64,000 nucleotides of DNA from assembly GCF_013386765.1 (NCBI RefSeq), contig NZ_JACARE010000018.1:252440-316439 (forward strand), given 5' to 3'. The DNA is from Pseudomonas yamanorum. GTDB taxonomy: Bacteria; Pseudomonadota; Gammaproteobacteria; Pseudomonadales; Pseudomonadaceae. Under the pieces are notes generated by a model. It was given only the letters and a program-made list of their open reading frames with translations. It was not told where the DNA came from and searched no databases. The position numbers were made by a program, and so were the translations under genes. Below, piece after piece: positions 45,231 through 57,043 of the stretch. Within the stretch, counting starts at the first letter, position 1; every line of letters begins with the position of its first letter.

Positions 45231-45266
45231 AAAAAATCACCAGCGTTTAGGGAAGCGCTGATTTTT
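45231..45266 (-). terminator. Terminator between gmk and rpoZ
   Basis: On the minus strand AAATCAGCG pairs with CGCTG(GT)GATTT with a 2-base bulge, and TTTTTT follows (45236-45231). It lies about 70 bases after the gmk stop and suggests attenuation or separation of the gmk and rpoZ transcripts. Confidence 0.65.
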
Positions 45267-45334
45267 CGCAGGCCATCGCAAACGCGCTACAAGTGCCAAT
45301 GTAAAGCCCTTGCAGCGGTTTTGGGAAGAGCCAA

Positions 45335-46830
<1,496 letters not shown>

Positions 46831-47003
46831 GGAGGTACCTCGCGATGCAGTCCCGCAAACGCGCGGGCTGATGGGTAGATTGAAGCCGACAGGCTGCGAA
46901 GGCGCAGGATTGTAGCTCAACGGGACGGGTGGCCCCAAACAGTGGCTTCGCTGCCTGGTTTGTAACAGGATTTTTTAGCCGTGCCGATCAGGGCTGGCGG
47001 CTC

Positions 47004-47009
47004 TATAAT
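47004..47009 (+). promoter_or_regulatory. Likely -10 box of rph
   Basis: A perfect TATAAT (CTCTATAATGCT) 37 bases before the rph ATG. The -35 position (around 46981-46987, TGCCGA) is poor, so activity is uncertain. Confidence 0.5.
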
Positions 47010-47046
47010 GCTCGGCAGTTTTTCGTCCTCCGTACAGGTATCCCCT

Positions 47047-47769
47047 ATGAAACGTCCAAGTGGTCGCGCTGCCGATCAGCTCCGCTCGATCCGCATCACC
47101 CGCAACTACACCAAACACGCCGAGGGATCTGTACTGGTCGAGTTTGGCGATACCAAGGTTATCTGCACCGTCAGCGTCGAAAATGGCGTGCCGCGTTTCC
47201 TCAAGGGCCAGGGCCAGGGTTGGTTGACCGCCGAATACGGCATGCTGCCGCGCGCCACCGGCGAGCGTAACCAGCGTGAAGCCAGCCGTGGCAAGCAAGG
47301 CGGCCGCACCCTGGAAATCCAGCGCCTGATCGGTCGTTCCCTGCGTGCTGCCCTAGACATGTCCAAGCTGGGCGACGTCACCCTGTACGTCGACTGCGAC
47401 GTGATCCAGGCCGACGGTGGCACCCGCACGGCATCCATCACCGGTGCCATGGTTGCCCTGGTCGATGCGCTCAAAGTCATCAAGAAACGTGGCGGCCTGA
47501 AAGGCGGCGATCCGCTCAAGCAGATGATCGCTGCGGTGTCGGTCGGCATGTATCAGGGCGAGCCTGTGCTGGATCTGGACTATCTTGAAGATTCGGCTGC
47601 CGAGACCGACCTGAACGTGGTGATGACCAGCACCGGTGGTTTCATCGAAGTGCAGGGCACCGCCGAAGGCGCGCCATTCCAGCCGGCGGACCTGAACGCC
47701 ATGCTGGCCCTGGCCCAGAAAGGCATGACCGAGATCTTCGAACTGCAGAACGCCGCATTGGCGGACTGA
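47047..47769 (+). CDS. rph: Ribonuclease PH
   Basis: 240 residues, start [28 protein letters not shown]; the normal length rules out the 22-codon extension. Core motifs: [41 protein letters not shown] and [19 protein letters not shown]. It trims tRNA 3' ends with phosphate. It is divergent from yicC, with a good -10 box upstream, and is followed by the DUF4870 gene. Confidence 0.97.
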   Translation: MKRPSGRAADQLRSIRITRNYTKHAEGSVLVEFGDTKVICTVSVENGVPRFLKGQGQGWLTAEYGMLPRATGERNQREASRGKQGGRTLEIQRLIGRSLRAALDMSKLGDVTLYVDCDVIQADGGTRTASITGAMVALVDALKVIKKRGGLKGGDPLKQMIAAVSVGMYQGEPVLDLDYLEDSAAETDLNVVMTSTGGFIEVQGTAEGAPFQPADLNAMLALAQKGMTEIFELQNAALAD

Positions 47770-47791
47770 TTCAACCCCAAGGAGCTACGCC

Positions 47792-48160
47792 ATGAGTGAC
47801 AGTCAACTTCCACTGCCGACACCGTCCAAGGAAGTTCGCCAGTGGGCGATGCTCTGTCACTTCGCGGCGTTCTTCGGGTTGATGTTCCCGTTCGGCAGCC
47901 TGCTGGGGCCGTTGATTCTCTGGCAGGTGAAGAAGGACACGGACCCGTTCATTGATGACCAGGGCAAGGAAGCGCTGAACTTCCAGATCACCGTGGGCAT
48001 CGCCTGGGCGGTCTGCTTCCTGCTGGGCTTTATCGTGATCGGCTTCGTGTTGATGACCGTGCTGGTGATCGGCGCGGTGGTGATGACGATCATTGCCGGC
48101 ATCAAGGCCAACAAGGGCGTGGCTTATCGTTATCCGTGGACGTTGCGGTTGATCAAATAA
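47792..48160 (+). CDS. DUF4870 small membrane protein
   Basis: 122 residues. After a short charged start (KEVRQWAMLCHFAAFFG) there are about three hydrophobic segments (LMFPFGSLLGPLILWQV; ITVGIAWAVCFLLGFIVIGFVLMTVLVIGAVVMTIIAG), with DDQGKEALNFQ between, the Tic20/DUF4870 mark. Role unknown. AAGGAG lies 8 bases before the ATG. A bidirectional terminator follows. Confidence 0.82.
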   Translation: MSDSQLPLPTPSKEVRQWAMLCHFAAFFGLMFPFGSLLGPLILWQVKKDTDPFIDDQGKEALNFQITVGIAWAVCFLLGFIVIGFVLMTVLVIGAVVMTIIAGIKANKGVAYRYPWTLRLIK

Positions 48161-48168
48161 CCACCGCC

Positions 48169-48204
48169 CACAAAAAAACCGACAGCGATGTCGGTTTTTT
48201 TGTG
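48169..48204. terminator. Bidirectional terminator between DUF4870 gene and crc
   Basis: Perfect 16-base stem CACAAAAAAACCGACA/TGTCGGTTTTTTTGTG with loop GCGA, between convergent genes. The T-run on the plus strand and the A-run (U-run on minus) make it a terminator in both directions. Confidence 0.93.
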
Positions 48205-48218
48205 CCAGGAAAAAGACC

Positions 48219-48998
48219 TTAGATGGTCAGTGTCCAGTCGTAGTCCACGATCAGCGGCGCGTGCTGCGAGAAGCGCGGCTGGCGTGGCAGGCGTGCGCTG
48301 CGTACGAAGCGGCGCAGGCCCGGGGTCAGCAACTGGTAGTCAAAACGCCAGCCCAGATTCAGCATCTCGGCCTGTTCGTTATCCGGCCACCAGCTGTACT
48401 GGTCGCCTTCGCGGCTGACTTCCCGCAGGGCATCGACATAGCCCATGTTGCCGACAATCTCGTCCATCCAGGCCCGTTCCGGCGCCAGGAAGCCCGGGGA
48501 TTGCTGGCTGTCGCGCCAGTTCTTGATATCCAGCTTCTGTTGCGCCACGTACAGCGAGCCACAGTAAATGTACTCGCGACGTTTGCGCCGCTGTTTATCC
48601 AGATAACGGGCGAAGTCGTCCATTAGCTTGAACTTCTGGTTCAAGTCTTCATCGCCATTCTGCCCTGATGGAAGCAGCAAGGTCGCAATGCTGACCTTAT
48701 CGAAATCGGCTTGCAGGTAGCGCCCGTAGCGGTCGGCTGTCTCGAAGCCGAGGCCGCTGATGACCGCCTTGGGTTGCAACCGCGAATACAAAGCCACGCC
48801 ACCTTGGGTGGGAACTTCGGCATCACAGGCATAAAGGAAGTAGCCATCCAGTTGGAAGGCTGGGTCGTCCAGTTCAAAGGCGGAGGCGCGGGTGTCCTGC
48901 AGGCAGATGACGTCGGCATTCTGGGCTTGCAGCCAACTGAGCAAACCACGCTCGACTGCAGCCTGAATACCATTGACGTTCACACTGATGATCCGCAT
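48219..48998 (-). CDS. crc: Catabolite repression control protein Crc
   Basis: 259 residues, start MRIISVNVNGIQAAVERGLLSWLQ; 12 extra in-frame codons upstream were rejected. The fold is exonuclease III/APE-like (LQAQNADVICLQDTRA, FRYDYQLLTPGLRRF region), but in Pseudomonas Crc lacks nuclease activity and stabilises Hfq on A-rich mRNA sites in carbon catabolite repression. The gene is identified by its place between rph and pyrE, as in other pseudomonads, and by length. Divergent from pyrE. Confidence 0.93.
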   Translation of the reverse strand: MRIISVNVNGIQAAVERGLLSWLQAQNADVICLQDTRASAFELDDPAFQLDGYFLYACDAEVPTQGGVALYSRLQPKAVISGLGFETADRYGRYLQADFDKVSIATLLLPSGQNGDEDLNQKFKLMDDFARYLDKQRRKRREYIYCGSLYVAQQKLDIKNWRDSQQSPGFLAPERAWMDEIVGNMGYVDALREVSREGDQYSWWPDNEQAEMLNLGWRFDYQLLTPGLRRFVRSARLPRQPRFSQHAPLIVDYDWTLTI

Positions 48999-49080
48999 AA
49001 ATGGCCCCAAAAATCGCGTGCGTGTATGATACACGCCGTCTACCTAATTAGCTAAATCCGTGGTATCTGAGGCTTTTTTC

Positions 49081-49725
49081 ATGCAGGCGTATCAACGCGA
49101 TTTCATTCGTTTTGCCATCGATCGCGGCGTATTGCGCTTCGGTGAGTTCACCCTGAAGTCCGGGCGCACCAGCCCTTACTTCTTCAATGCCGGCCTTTTC
49201 AACTCGGGTTCTGCACTGGCGCAGCTGGGTCGTTTCTATGCGGCCGCCATCGTTGAAAGCGGTATTTCCTTCGACGTGCTGTTCGGCCCGGCCTACAAGG
49301 GCATTCCCCTGGCCGCCGCGACCGCCGTGGCGTTGGCTGAACATCACGGGCAGGATCTGCCATGGTGCTTCAACCGCAAGGAAGCCAAGGCACACGGCGA
49401 AGGCGGCAGCCTGGTGGGCGCACCGCTCAAGGGCGACGTGCTGATCATCGATGACGTGATCACTGCCGGCACCGCGATTCGCGAAGTGATGCAGATCATC
49501 GCTTCCCAGGACGGTGCCAAGGCCGCCGGCGTGTTGATCGCGCTGAACCGCCAGGAGCGTGGCAACGGTGAATTGTCGGCGATCCAGGAAGTGGAGCGCG
49601 ATTTCGCGATTCCGGTGGTGAGCATCGTATCGCTGAACCAGGTGTTGCAGTTCCTGGAAGACGACCCGCAGCTCAAGCAGCATTTGCCGGCGGTCAAGGC
49701 CTATCGCGAGCAGTTCGGCGTTTGA
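49081..49725 (+). CDS. pyrE: Orotate phosphoribosyltransferase
   Basis: 214 residues starting [33 protein letters not shown]-binding motif [14 protein letters not shown] and substrate loop [12 protein letters not shown] are intact. It makes orotidine 5'-phosphate in pyrimidine synthesis. The start is preceded by TGAGGC; a methionine-like codon 7 residues upstream is less likely. The gene ends at a terminator fused with a REPIN. Confidence 0.97.
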   Translation: MQAYQRDFIRFAIDRGVLRFGEFTLKSGRTSPYFFNAGLFNSGSALAQLGRFYAAAIVESGISFDVLFGPAYKGIPLAAATAVALAEHHGQDLPWCFNRKEAKAHGEGGSLVGAPLKGDVLIIDDVITAGTAIREVMQIIASQDGAKAAGVLIALNRQERGNGELSAIQEVERDFAIPVVSIVSLNQVLQFLEDDPQLKQHLPAVKAYREQFGV

Positions 49726-49744
49726 TCTGAAAGCCAGGCAATAA

Positions 49745-49874
49745 AAAAGCCCCACCCCCTGTAGGAGCGAGCTTGCTCGCGAAAAACTTAAAGACGCCGC
49801 GTTTATCCAGAATAAATGCGTCATCGTTAACGTTCTTCGCGAGCAAGCTCGCTCCTACAGGGGGTGGGGCTTTT
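49745..49874. repeat. REPIN fused to a bidirectional terminator, pyrE/argB
   Basis: Arms of 39 bases at 49745-49783 and 49836-49874 are exact reverse complements, running AAAAGCCCCACCCCC then GTAGGAGCGAGCTTGCTCGCGAA. The outer 16 bases form a GC-rich stem with A/T-runs at its base, as in an intrinsic terminator, and the inner part is the REP arm. The 52-base centre resembles that of 41381-41478. It lies between convergent pyrE and argB. Confidence 0.92.
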
Positions 49875-49887
49875 AGTTTTCCAGTGC

Positions 49888-50793
<906 letters not shown>

Positions 50794-50815
50794 TCAGGGC
50801 TCCGGTACAAAAAAA

Positions 50816-52213
50816 TCAGAACGGTAATTGGAGATCAGGGGCAACACGTTTCAACTGGGCGTGGAACACGTCCTTGATGCGCTGCAACTCAGCCTCGGAA
50901 TCCGCCTCGAAACGCAGCACCAGCACCGGTGTGGTGTTGGACGCGCGAACCAGGCCCCAGCCTTTGGCGTAATCGACCCGCACGCCGTCAATGGTGGTCA
51001 GGTTGGCGCCTTCGCCCCATTGCGCATCGTGCAGTGCGTCAATGATGCTGAATTTGCTCTCTTCGGTCACATGGATATTGATCTCTGGCGTAGAAATATC
51101 ATCCGGGAAGGTTGCAAACAGGTCTTCGGCGGTGGATTTTTCGTTGCTGAGGATCTCCAGCAGACGAGCGGCGCTGTAAATACCGTCGTCAAAACCGAAC
51201 CAGCGCTCTTTGAAGAACACGTGGCCGCTCATTTCGCCGGCCAACAGGGCGCCGGTTTCCTTCATTTTCTTTTTGATCAACGAGTGACCGGTCTTCCACA
51301 TTAGCGGACGCCCGCCGTATTCCTTGATCAGCGGCGTCAGGCGGCGGGTGCATTTGACGTCGAAGATGATCTCGGCGCCCGGGTTGCGTGCCACGACGTC
51401 GCGGGCAAACAGCATCAGCAGGCGGTCCGGGAACACGATATTGCCGGTGTTGGTCACCACACCGACGCGGTCGCCGTCGCCATCGAAAGCCAGGCCCAGG
51501 TCGGCGCCGGTTTCCTTGACCTTGGCGATCAGGTCTACGAGGTTTTCAGGCTTGCCCGGGTCCGGGTGGTGGTTGGGGAAGTTGCCGTCGACCTCGCAAA
51601 ACAGCGGGATCACTTCGCAATTCAGCGCTTCGATCAGTTGCGGGGCGATCACGCCGGCCGCGCCGTTGCCGCAATCCACCACCACTTTCAGGCGGCGGGC
51701 GAGTTTGACGTCGCGGGTGATCTCGTCCGAATAACGATCGAGAATCTCAACCTTGGTGATGGTGCCGGCACCGCTGGTCAGGTCGTTGGTCTTCAGGCGG
51801 GTGTGCAGGGCCTGGATCTGTTCGTTGGCCAGGGTATCGCCGGCGATCACGATCTTGAAGCCGTTGTAGTCCGACGGGTTGTGGCTGCCGGTGAGCATCA
51901 CACCTGACTTGCCGGCCAGCACGTTGGCCGCGTAGTACAGCGCCGGCGTCGGCACCAGGCCTACATCGCTCACATGGCAGCCGCTGTCGGCCAGGCCCTG
52001 GATCAGTTGCTCCACCAGCTCGGGGCCGGACAGGCGGCCGTCACGGCCTACGGACACGTTGGGCTCGCCCTGGGCCAGGCTCTGGGAGCCAATGGCACGG
52101 CCGATCCAGTAGGCGGTCTCGGCGGTCAGGGTCTTGGGGACCACGCCACGGATGTCATAGGCGCGGAAAATGCTGTCGGGAAATGACGGGGCGACTCGGG
52201 CTGCGTTGCTCAT
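50816..52213 (-). CDS. algC: Phosphomannomutase/phosphoglucomutase AlgC
   Basis: 465 residues from ATG at 52213 (MSNAARVAPSFPDSIFRAYDIRG). The phosphoserine loop is VMLTGSHNPSDYNGFK with the active serine at residue 110. Metal loop DGDGDRVGVV and sugar-ring loop GEMSGHVFF are present. AlgC interconverts 1- and 6-phospho-hexoses for alginate and lipopolysaccharide. The only visible GGAG lies 12 bases before the ATG. A start 6 codons upstream (MEFPPA) is possible. Confidence 0.95.
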   Translation of the reverse strand: MSNAARVAPSFPDSIFRAYDIRGVVPKTLTAETAYWIGRAIGSQSLAQGEPNVSVGRDGRLSGPELVEQLIQGLADSGCHVSDVGLVPTPALYYAANVLAGKSGVMLTGSHNPSDYNGFKIVIAGDTLANEQIQALHTRLKTNDLTSGAGTITKVEILDRYSDEITRDVKLARRLKVVVDCGNGAAGVIAPQLIEALNCEVIPLFCEVDGNFPNHHPDPGKPENLVDLIAKVKETGADLGLAFDGDGDRVGVVTNTGNIVFPDRLLMLFARDVVARNPGAEIIFDVKCTRRLTPLIKEYGGRPLMWKTGHSLIKKKMKETGALLAGEMSGHVFFKERWFGFDDGIYSAARLLEILSNEKSTAEDLFATFPDDISTPEINIHVTEESKFSIIDALHDAQWGEGANLTTIDGVRVDYAKGWGLVRASNTTPVLVLRFEADSEAELQRIKDVFHAQLKRVAPDLQLPF

Positions 52214-52442
52214 TGCGGGGGGGAACTCCATCTGAAAAGGGCGGGGCTGGCCTCAAGGGTGCTGACCGGCAGGCTCAAACTGAAGGGTAAGACGGCGTTT
52301 TTGGCATAGAGTTCGTGGTGCAAAAGTGCCATCGGCGCCGGAGCTCCGCCCTTTTGCCCGCCTAATGCCCTGATTTCACTGGGGAAATCTTGCTGATAAG
52401 TTCCGCGCATTCTTCATCCTGAAAGGCCATGCGTTGGCGTCA

Positions 52443-52463
52443 GGCCGGGTGAGGCACCCGGCC
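52443..52463 (-). terminator. Hairpin between dut and algC
   Basis: Perfect 9-base stem GGCCGGGTG/CACCCGGCC with a 3-base loop, followed at 52471-52487 by a weaker CTAAG/CTTAG dyad, all after the dut stop. No U-run. The 277 bases between dut and algC otherwise hold no supported gene; the algC promoter should lie here, but I saw no convincing core sites. Confidence 0.5.
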
Positions 52464-52490
52464 AGGTTCGGCTAAGTCAGTTCAGCTTAG

Positions 52491-52946
52491 TCAGTGGCTG
52501 CCGGAATGCCCGAAGCCGCCTGCACCGCGCTGGGTTTCGTCGAATTCTTCGACCAGTTCGAAGTGCGCCTGCACCACCGGCACCAGTACAAGCTGGGCAA
52601 TGCGCTCGCCGACGGCGATGTTGAACGCGGTCTGGCCGCGGTTCCAGCACGACACCATGAGCTCGCCCTGGTAGTCCGAATCGATCAGGCCCACCAGGTT
52701 GCCGAGGACGATCCCGTGTTTGTGACCCAGGCCGGAGCGCGGCAGGATCAGCGCCGCCAGGCCAGGGTCGCCCACGTAGATCGACAGGCCGGTCGGAATC
52801 AGAATGGTCTGGCCCGGCTCAAGCACGGTGTCCTGCTTGAGCATGGCGCGCAGGTCGAGGCCGGCGGAGCCCGGAGTGGCGTAGGCCGGCAGCGGGAATT
52901 CGTTGCCGATGCGTGGGTCGAGGATCTTGGCTTGCAAAGCGTGCAT
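52491..52946 (-). CDS. dut: dUTP diphosphatase
   Basis: 151 residues with the five dUTPase motifs: [48 protein letters not shown] and the C-terminal [10 protein letters not shown]. Trimeric enzyme hydrolysing dUTP to dUMP. It follows coaBC by 5 bases, so the two are co-transcribed. Confidence 0.97.
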   Translation of the reverse strand: MHALQAKILDPRIGNEFPLPAYATPGSAGLDLRAMLKQDTVLEPGQTILIPTGLSIYVGDPGLAALILPRSGLGHKHGIVLGNLVGLIDSDYQGELMVSCWNRGQTAFNIAVGERIAQLVLVPVVQAHFELVEEFDETQRGAGGFGHSGSH

Positions 52947-52951
52947 GGAAA

Positions 52952-54160
52952 TTAAACCTGGTTCAGCCGTAGGGCGATAAAAGAGATCAGTTGGCGGGCA
53001 ATCTTGCCCTTGCTGGTCTGGGCGAAAACGGTAGCGTGCAACTCGCGGTCGATCACGCTGATGGCATTTTCCTCGCTGTTGAAGCCGATGCTCGGGTTGG
53101 CGACATCGTTGGCGACAATCAGGTCGAGGTTTTTGTCTTTCAGTTTGCGTGCAGCGTAGTCCAGCAGATGCTCGGTCTCGGCAGCGAAACCGACGCTGAA
53201 CGGACGGTCTTCACGGGTGGCGATGGTGGCCAGAATGTCCGGGTTGCGGACCATTTGCAGGAGCAGGCCGTCGCCGCTTGTAGGGTCTTTCTTGAGCTTC
53301 TGTGGTGCAACCACTTCCGGGCGGTAGTCCGCCACCGCTGCCGAAGCGATGAACAGGTCGCAGGGAATCGCCGCCTCACAGGCCGCCAGCATGTCGCGGG
53401 CGCTGACTACGTCGATTCGGGTGACGCGATCCGGGGTCGGCAGATGCACCGGACCGGTGATCAAGGTCACCCGTGCGCCTGCCTCGACCGCTGCTTCAGC
53501 CAGGGCAAAGCCCATTTTTCCTGAGCTATGGTTGGTGATGTAACGCACCGGGTCGATGTTTTCCTGGGTCGGGCCGGCGGTGATCAGCACGTGCTTGCCG
53601 GTCAGGGCCAGGTGCTGGAAGCAGTCGGCGGCACATTGGGCGAGGTCGGTGGCTTCGAGCATGCGGCCCATGCCCACGTCGCCACAGGCCTGGCTGCCGG
53701 AGGCCGGGCCGAAGACCTTGAGGCCGCGGCTTTGCAGGAGTTGGGTGTTGGCCTGGGTGGCCGGGTCGCGCCACATGGCCTGGTTCATGGCCGGGGCGAT
53801 GGCCACGGTGGCGTCGGTGGCCAGCACCAGGGTGGTCAGCAGGTCGTCGGCAATGCCTTGGGCCAGGCGGGCGATCAGGTCGGCGGTGGCCGGGGCGATC
53901 AGTACCAGGTCGGCCCATTTGGCCAGCTCGATGTGGCCCATGGCAGCTTCGGCCGCAGGGTCCAGCAGGTCGAGGTGAACCGGGTGGCCGGACAAGGCTT
54001 GCATGGTCAACGGGGTAATGAATTCACTGCCGCCACGGGTCATGACCACGCGCACTTCGGCGCCTTGGTCCAGGAGCCTGCGAACCAGCTCTGCGCTCTT
54101 GTAGGCGGCAATGCCGCCGCCGACGCCGAGAACGATGCGTTTCCGATACAGACGCTGCAT
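52952..54160 (-). CDS. coaBC: Bifunctional phosphopantothenoylcysteine decarboxylase/synthetase CoaBC
   Basis: 402 residues starting [29 protein letters not shown]. The N-terminal CoaC flavoprotein half holds the catalytic histidine in [11 protein letters not shown] and PAMNQAMW; the CoaB half from about 190 holds [22 protein letters not shown]. The longer frame (34 codons) was rejected because it lies in the radC divergent promoter area. Makes 4'-phosphopantetheine for CoA. Confidence 0.96.
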   Translation of the reverse strand: MQRLYRKRIVLGVGGGIAAYKSAELVRRLLDQGAEVRVVMTRGGSEFITPLTMQALSGHPVHLDLLDPAAEAAMGHIELAKWADLVLIAPATADLIARLAQGIADDLLTTLVLATDATVAIAPAMNQAMWRDPATQANTQLLQSRGLKVFGPASGSQACGDVGMGRMLEATDLAQCAADCFQHLALTGKHVLITAGPTQENIDPVRYITNHSSGKMGFALAEAAVEAGARVTLITGPVHLPTPDRVTRIDVVSARDMLAACEAAIPCDLFIASAAVADYRPEVVAPQKLKKDPTSGDGLLLQMVRNPDILATIATREDRPFSVGFAAETEHLLDYAARKLKDKNLDLIVANDVANPSIGFNSEENAISVIDRELHATVFAQTSKGKIARQLISFIALRLNQV

Positions 54161-54290
54161 TGGCTTGCCTTTCCAGTTCAGTGATGGCGTTGCGATGCCC
54201 CCTCCCCAGGTGAAATCGCACGCAAAAAGATGGCCTAAGATACCACAGCGTCCGCCATGCAACAGCGGCGCACATGCACACGGAGGTGGG

Positions 54291-54965
54291 ATGAGTATTC
54301 GCGATTGGCCCGCAGCAGAGCGTCCGCGGGAGAAGCTGTTGGAGTTGGGCGCGGAGAACCTTTCCGACGCTGAGTTGCTGGCGATTTTCCTGCGTACCGG
54401 GGTGGCCGGTAAAAGTGCCGTGGACCTGGCACGTCACCTTCTGGCGCAGTTTGGCAGCCTGCGCTCGCTGATGGAGGCCAGGCAGGCGGTGTTCAGCCAG
54501 CATTTGGGGTTGGGGGCGGCCAAGTTCGCCCAGCTCCAGGCGGTGCTGGAGATGGCCCGCCGTCATTTGGCCGAGCGTCTGCGTAACGATTCGGTGCTGG
54601 AAAGCCCGGTGGCCGTGCGCGACTACCTCAAGGCGCTGCTACGCCATGAGCCTCACGAGATATTCGGCTGCCTGTTTCTCGACGCCAAGCATCGGGTGTT
54701 GGGCTTTGAGAAGCTGTTTCAAGGGACTATCGACAACGCCACGGTCTACCCGCGGCAAGTGGTCAAGCGCGCCCTGGACCACAACGCTGCGGCACTGATC
54801 CTGTGCCACAACCATCCTTCCGGCAACGCCGAGCCAAGCATGGCTGATCGAAAATTGACCAAGGTGCTGCAAAAAGCCCTGGAAATGGTGGACGTGCGGG
54901 TACTGGACCACATCATCGTGGGGGAGGGTGACCCGCTGTCGATGGCGGAGTATGGGTGGATGTAG
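54291..54965 (+). CDS. radC: RadC-family JAB-domain protein
   Basis: 224 residues, start preceded by GGAGG 5 bases upstream. A helix-hairpin-helix part ([22 protein letters not shown]) is followed by a JAB/MPN metal site ([16 protein letters not shown]). The family was once linked to DNA repair but its activity is unproven. Divergent from coaBC, convergent with the peptide-binding gene. Confidence 0.93.
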   Translation: MSIRDWPAAERPREKLLELGAENLSDAELLAIFLRTGVAGKSAVDLARHLLAQFGSLRSLMEARQAVFSQHLGLGAAKFAQLQAVLEMARRHLAERLRNDSVLESPVAVRDYLKALLRHEPHEIFGCLFLDAKHRVLGFEKLFQGTIDNATVYPRQVVKRALDHNAAALILCHNHPSGNAEPSMADRKLTKVLQKALEMVDVRVLDHIIVGEGDPLSMAEYGWM

Positions 54966-54984
54966 GGGCCGGCATGCCGGCCCC
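54965..54984. terminator. Palindrome between convergent radC and peptide-binding gene
   Basis: Perfect 20-base palindrome GGGGCCGGCATGCCGGCCCC starting on the last base of the radC stop. It would form a strong hairpin on both strands, but has no T-run. Confidence 0.6.
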
Positions 54985-54992
54985 GGGCAGGT

Positions 54993-56585
54993 TCAGGGTT
55001 TGACGCTGACCTTGGAGTAATCCTGGCGACCAAACGGGCTCACCTGATACCCCTCGACATTCTTGCGCGTCAGGGCGAACGCGGTCGGGTGCGCCAGTGG
55101 CAGCCATAGCGCCTGTTGCTGGATCTGCGCCTGGGCCTGTTGGTACAGCTTGCTGCGCACGCCTTGTTCGCTGGTGGTCTTGCCGGCGCTGATCAGCTTG
55201 TCCAGCGCAGGGTCGCAGTAGCGGGCGAAGTTGGTGCCGGACTTCACCGCTGCGCAGGAGAACTGCGGCGTGAGGAAGTTATCCGGGTCGCCGTTGTCGC
55301 CGGCCCAGCCCATGAACAGCAGGTCGTGCTCGCCGGCCTTGGCACGGCGGATCAGTTCGCCCCACTCGATCACGCGGATTTCAGCCTGGATGCCGACCTT
55401 GGCCAGGTCTGCTTGCAGCAACTGCGCGCCCAGGCTTGGGTTGGGGTTCAGCAGGCTGCCCGACGGCCGGGTCCAGATGGTGGTCTTGAAGCCATCCTTG
55501 AGCCCGGCGCGGTCCAGTAGTTGCTTGGCCTTGGCGATGTCCTGCGGATAGCCCGGCAATTCCTTGGCGTAGCTCCAGGTGTTGGGCGGATACGGGCCGT
55601 TGGCGGCTTCGGCGGTGCCTTCAAATACGGCCTTGAGGTAGCTGGCCTTGTCGAAGGCCAGGTTGATCGCCTGGCGAACTTCAGGCTTGTCCAAAGGTGG
55701 ATGCTGGCTGTTGATGGCGACGAACGCGGTCATGAAGGCTGCGGTTTTCTCGATCTTCAGGTCTGCGTCTTTCTTGGCGGCATCGATGTCCAGCGGCTTG
55801 GGCGACAAGGCGATCTGGCATTCGTCGCGACGCAATCTCTGCAGGCGCACGTTGGCGTCCGGGGTGATCGCAAAGATCAGGTTGTCCACCGCAGGCTTGC
55901 CGGCGAAATAGTCCGGGTTGGCCTTGTAGCGAATCGTCGCGTCTTTCTGGAAACGCCCGAAAACGAACGGCCCGGTGCCGATAGGCTGGCTGTTGAGCTT
56001 CTCGGGTGTGCCGGCCTTGAGCAGCTTGTCGGCGTACTCCGCCGGGTAGATCGAGGCAAAGCCCATGCTCAATGCGGCGAGGAAGGTCGAGTCGGCGTGG
56101 TCCAGGGTAAAGCGCACGGTCAGCGGGTCGAGGGCGTCGATCTTTTTGATCAGCGTGGGCAATTGCAGCGACTGGGCGTGGGGGAAGCCGCTCTGGGCGA
56201 TCTTGTGCCACGGGTTGGCCGGGTCGAGCATGCGCTCGAAGCTGAAGCGCACGTCTTCGGCGGTCAGGGTGCGGCTTGGGGTGAAGTACTCGGTGCGATG
56301 GAATTTCACATCCGGGTGCAGCTTGAAGGTGTAGGTCAGGCCATCCGGCGACACTTCCCAACTGTCCGCAAGGCTCGGGACCAACTTGCCGCTGGTGGCG
56401 TCGAAGTCCACCAGGCGGTTCATCAATACGTCTGCCGAGGCGTTGGTGGTGGTCAGCGAGTTGTATTGCACCACGTCGAAGCCTTCGGGGCTGGCTTCGG
56501 TGCAGACGCTCAAGGTGGTGGCCGCCTGGGCGTGTGCAGCAATAAAAAGAGGGGCTAGCAATAGCGGTAGGGCAGCGAGGCGCAT
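54993..56585 (-). CDS. Peptide/dipeptide ABC transporter substrate-binding protein
   Basis: 530 residues with a signal peptide (ending AAHAQAA). Family 5 solute-binding pattern: SPEGFDVVQYNSLTTTNASADVLMNRLVDFD, LADSWEVSPDGLTYTFKLHPDVKFH, NSQPIGTGPFVFGRFQKD. Closest in type to DppA-like binding proteins. No permease or ATPase genes are next to it in the window, so its transporter is encoded elsewhere. Substrate preference cannot be read from sequence. Confidence 0.9.
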   Translation of the reverse strand: MRLAALPLLLAPLFIAAHAQAATTLSVCTEASPEGFDVVQYNSLTTTNASADVLMNRLVDFDATSGKLVPSLADSWEVSPDGLTYTFKLHPDVKFHRTEYFTPSRTLTAEDVRFSFERMLDPANPWHKIAQSGFPHAQSLQLPTLIKKIDALDPLTVRFTLDHADSTFLAALSMGFASIYPAEYADKLLKAGTPEKLNSQPIGTGPFVFGRFQKDATIRYKANPDYFAGKPAVDNLIFAITPDANVRLQRLRRDECQIALSPKPLDIDAAKKDADLKIEKTAAFMTAFVAINSQHPPLDKPEVRQAINLAFDKASYLKAVFEGTAEAANGPYPPNTWSYAKELPGYPQDIAKAKQLLDRAGLKDGFKTTIWTRPSGSLLNPNPSLGAQLLQADLAKVGIQAEIRVIEWGELIRRAKAGEHDLLFMGWAGDNGDPDNFLTPQFSCAAVKSGTNFARYCDPALDKLISAGKTTSEQGVRSKLYQQAQAQIQQQALWLPLAHPTAFALTRKNVEGYQVSPFGRQDYSKVSVKP

Positions 56586-56866
56586 ATTCGGTTTCCTTTG
56601 CAGATCGAAGGCCCATCTGCGAGTGCAGTCTGGAAAAGTCCTACCGTAGTGGCCTGATTCACAAATGACTAGCCCATTTTTGCCTGTGCTTTTGCCTCAA
56701 ATACTGTTTTGATGGCGCCTCAGGTCGTTTTGCCGAGCACTTTGCAGTGCGCGCGGGCGCTGTAAATCATTCTGTGCGACGAGCGGTTAGCTTCTATAGC
56801 GGCCCACCCTGGCAACGGCTCAGGCGTCCATGGCCTGGATTTACGCGTGTAAAAACACACGGCCTG
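56586..56866. other. Non-coding region upstream of peptide-binding gene and rpmB
   Basis: 281 bases without a gene between the divergent peptide-binding protein gene and the rpmB promoter. I see no convincing operator or additional open frame; it should hold the promoter of the peptide-binding gene. Confidence 0.4.
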
Positions 56867-56895
56867 TTGTTGCACTGGGGTCTTTCTGGTATAAA
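56867..56895 (+). promoter_or_regulatory. Promoter of rpmB-rpmG
   Basis: TTGTTG (56867-56872) and TATAAA (56890-56895) are 17 bases apart, with an extended -10 (TGG before TATAAA). It leaves a leader of about 140 bases before rpmB. Confidence 0.65.
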
Positions 56896-57043
56896 GCAGC
56901 GCTCTTTTCTAGGGGCCCGGTTCCTTCGCTAGTAGGTGTAGCCGGTAAGACCCTAAAGAAACGCGGCGCCTGGCGCCAAATGACTGAGAGATTAAGCGGC
57001 CAACCCATGCCGGGTTGGGCATGTGGTTTTAGAGGGCTGAGGC
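56896..57043 (+). other. Structured leader of rpmB
   Basis: About 148 bases between the promoter and the rpmB ATG. It contains GGCGCCTGGCGCC and a perfect hairpin CCAACCC-ATGCC-GGGTTGG at 57000-57018, about 25 bases before the start codon, with GAGGGCTGAGGC as ribosome site. The length and folding suggest leader-level control, but no known riboswitch or ribosomal-protein site is recognised. Confidence 0.45.

Noticed and set aside
52330..52345. TGGCACTTTTGCA-like sequence on the minus strand before algC, examined as a sigma-54 site
   Set aside because: The two elements are 3 bases too close; sigma-54 needs a fixed spacing.
52210..52410. Short open frame of 66 codons upstream of algC
   Set aside because: No recognisable protein, overlaps the algC start and has no family resemblance; the region is better explained as leader and promoter.
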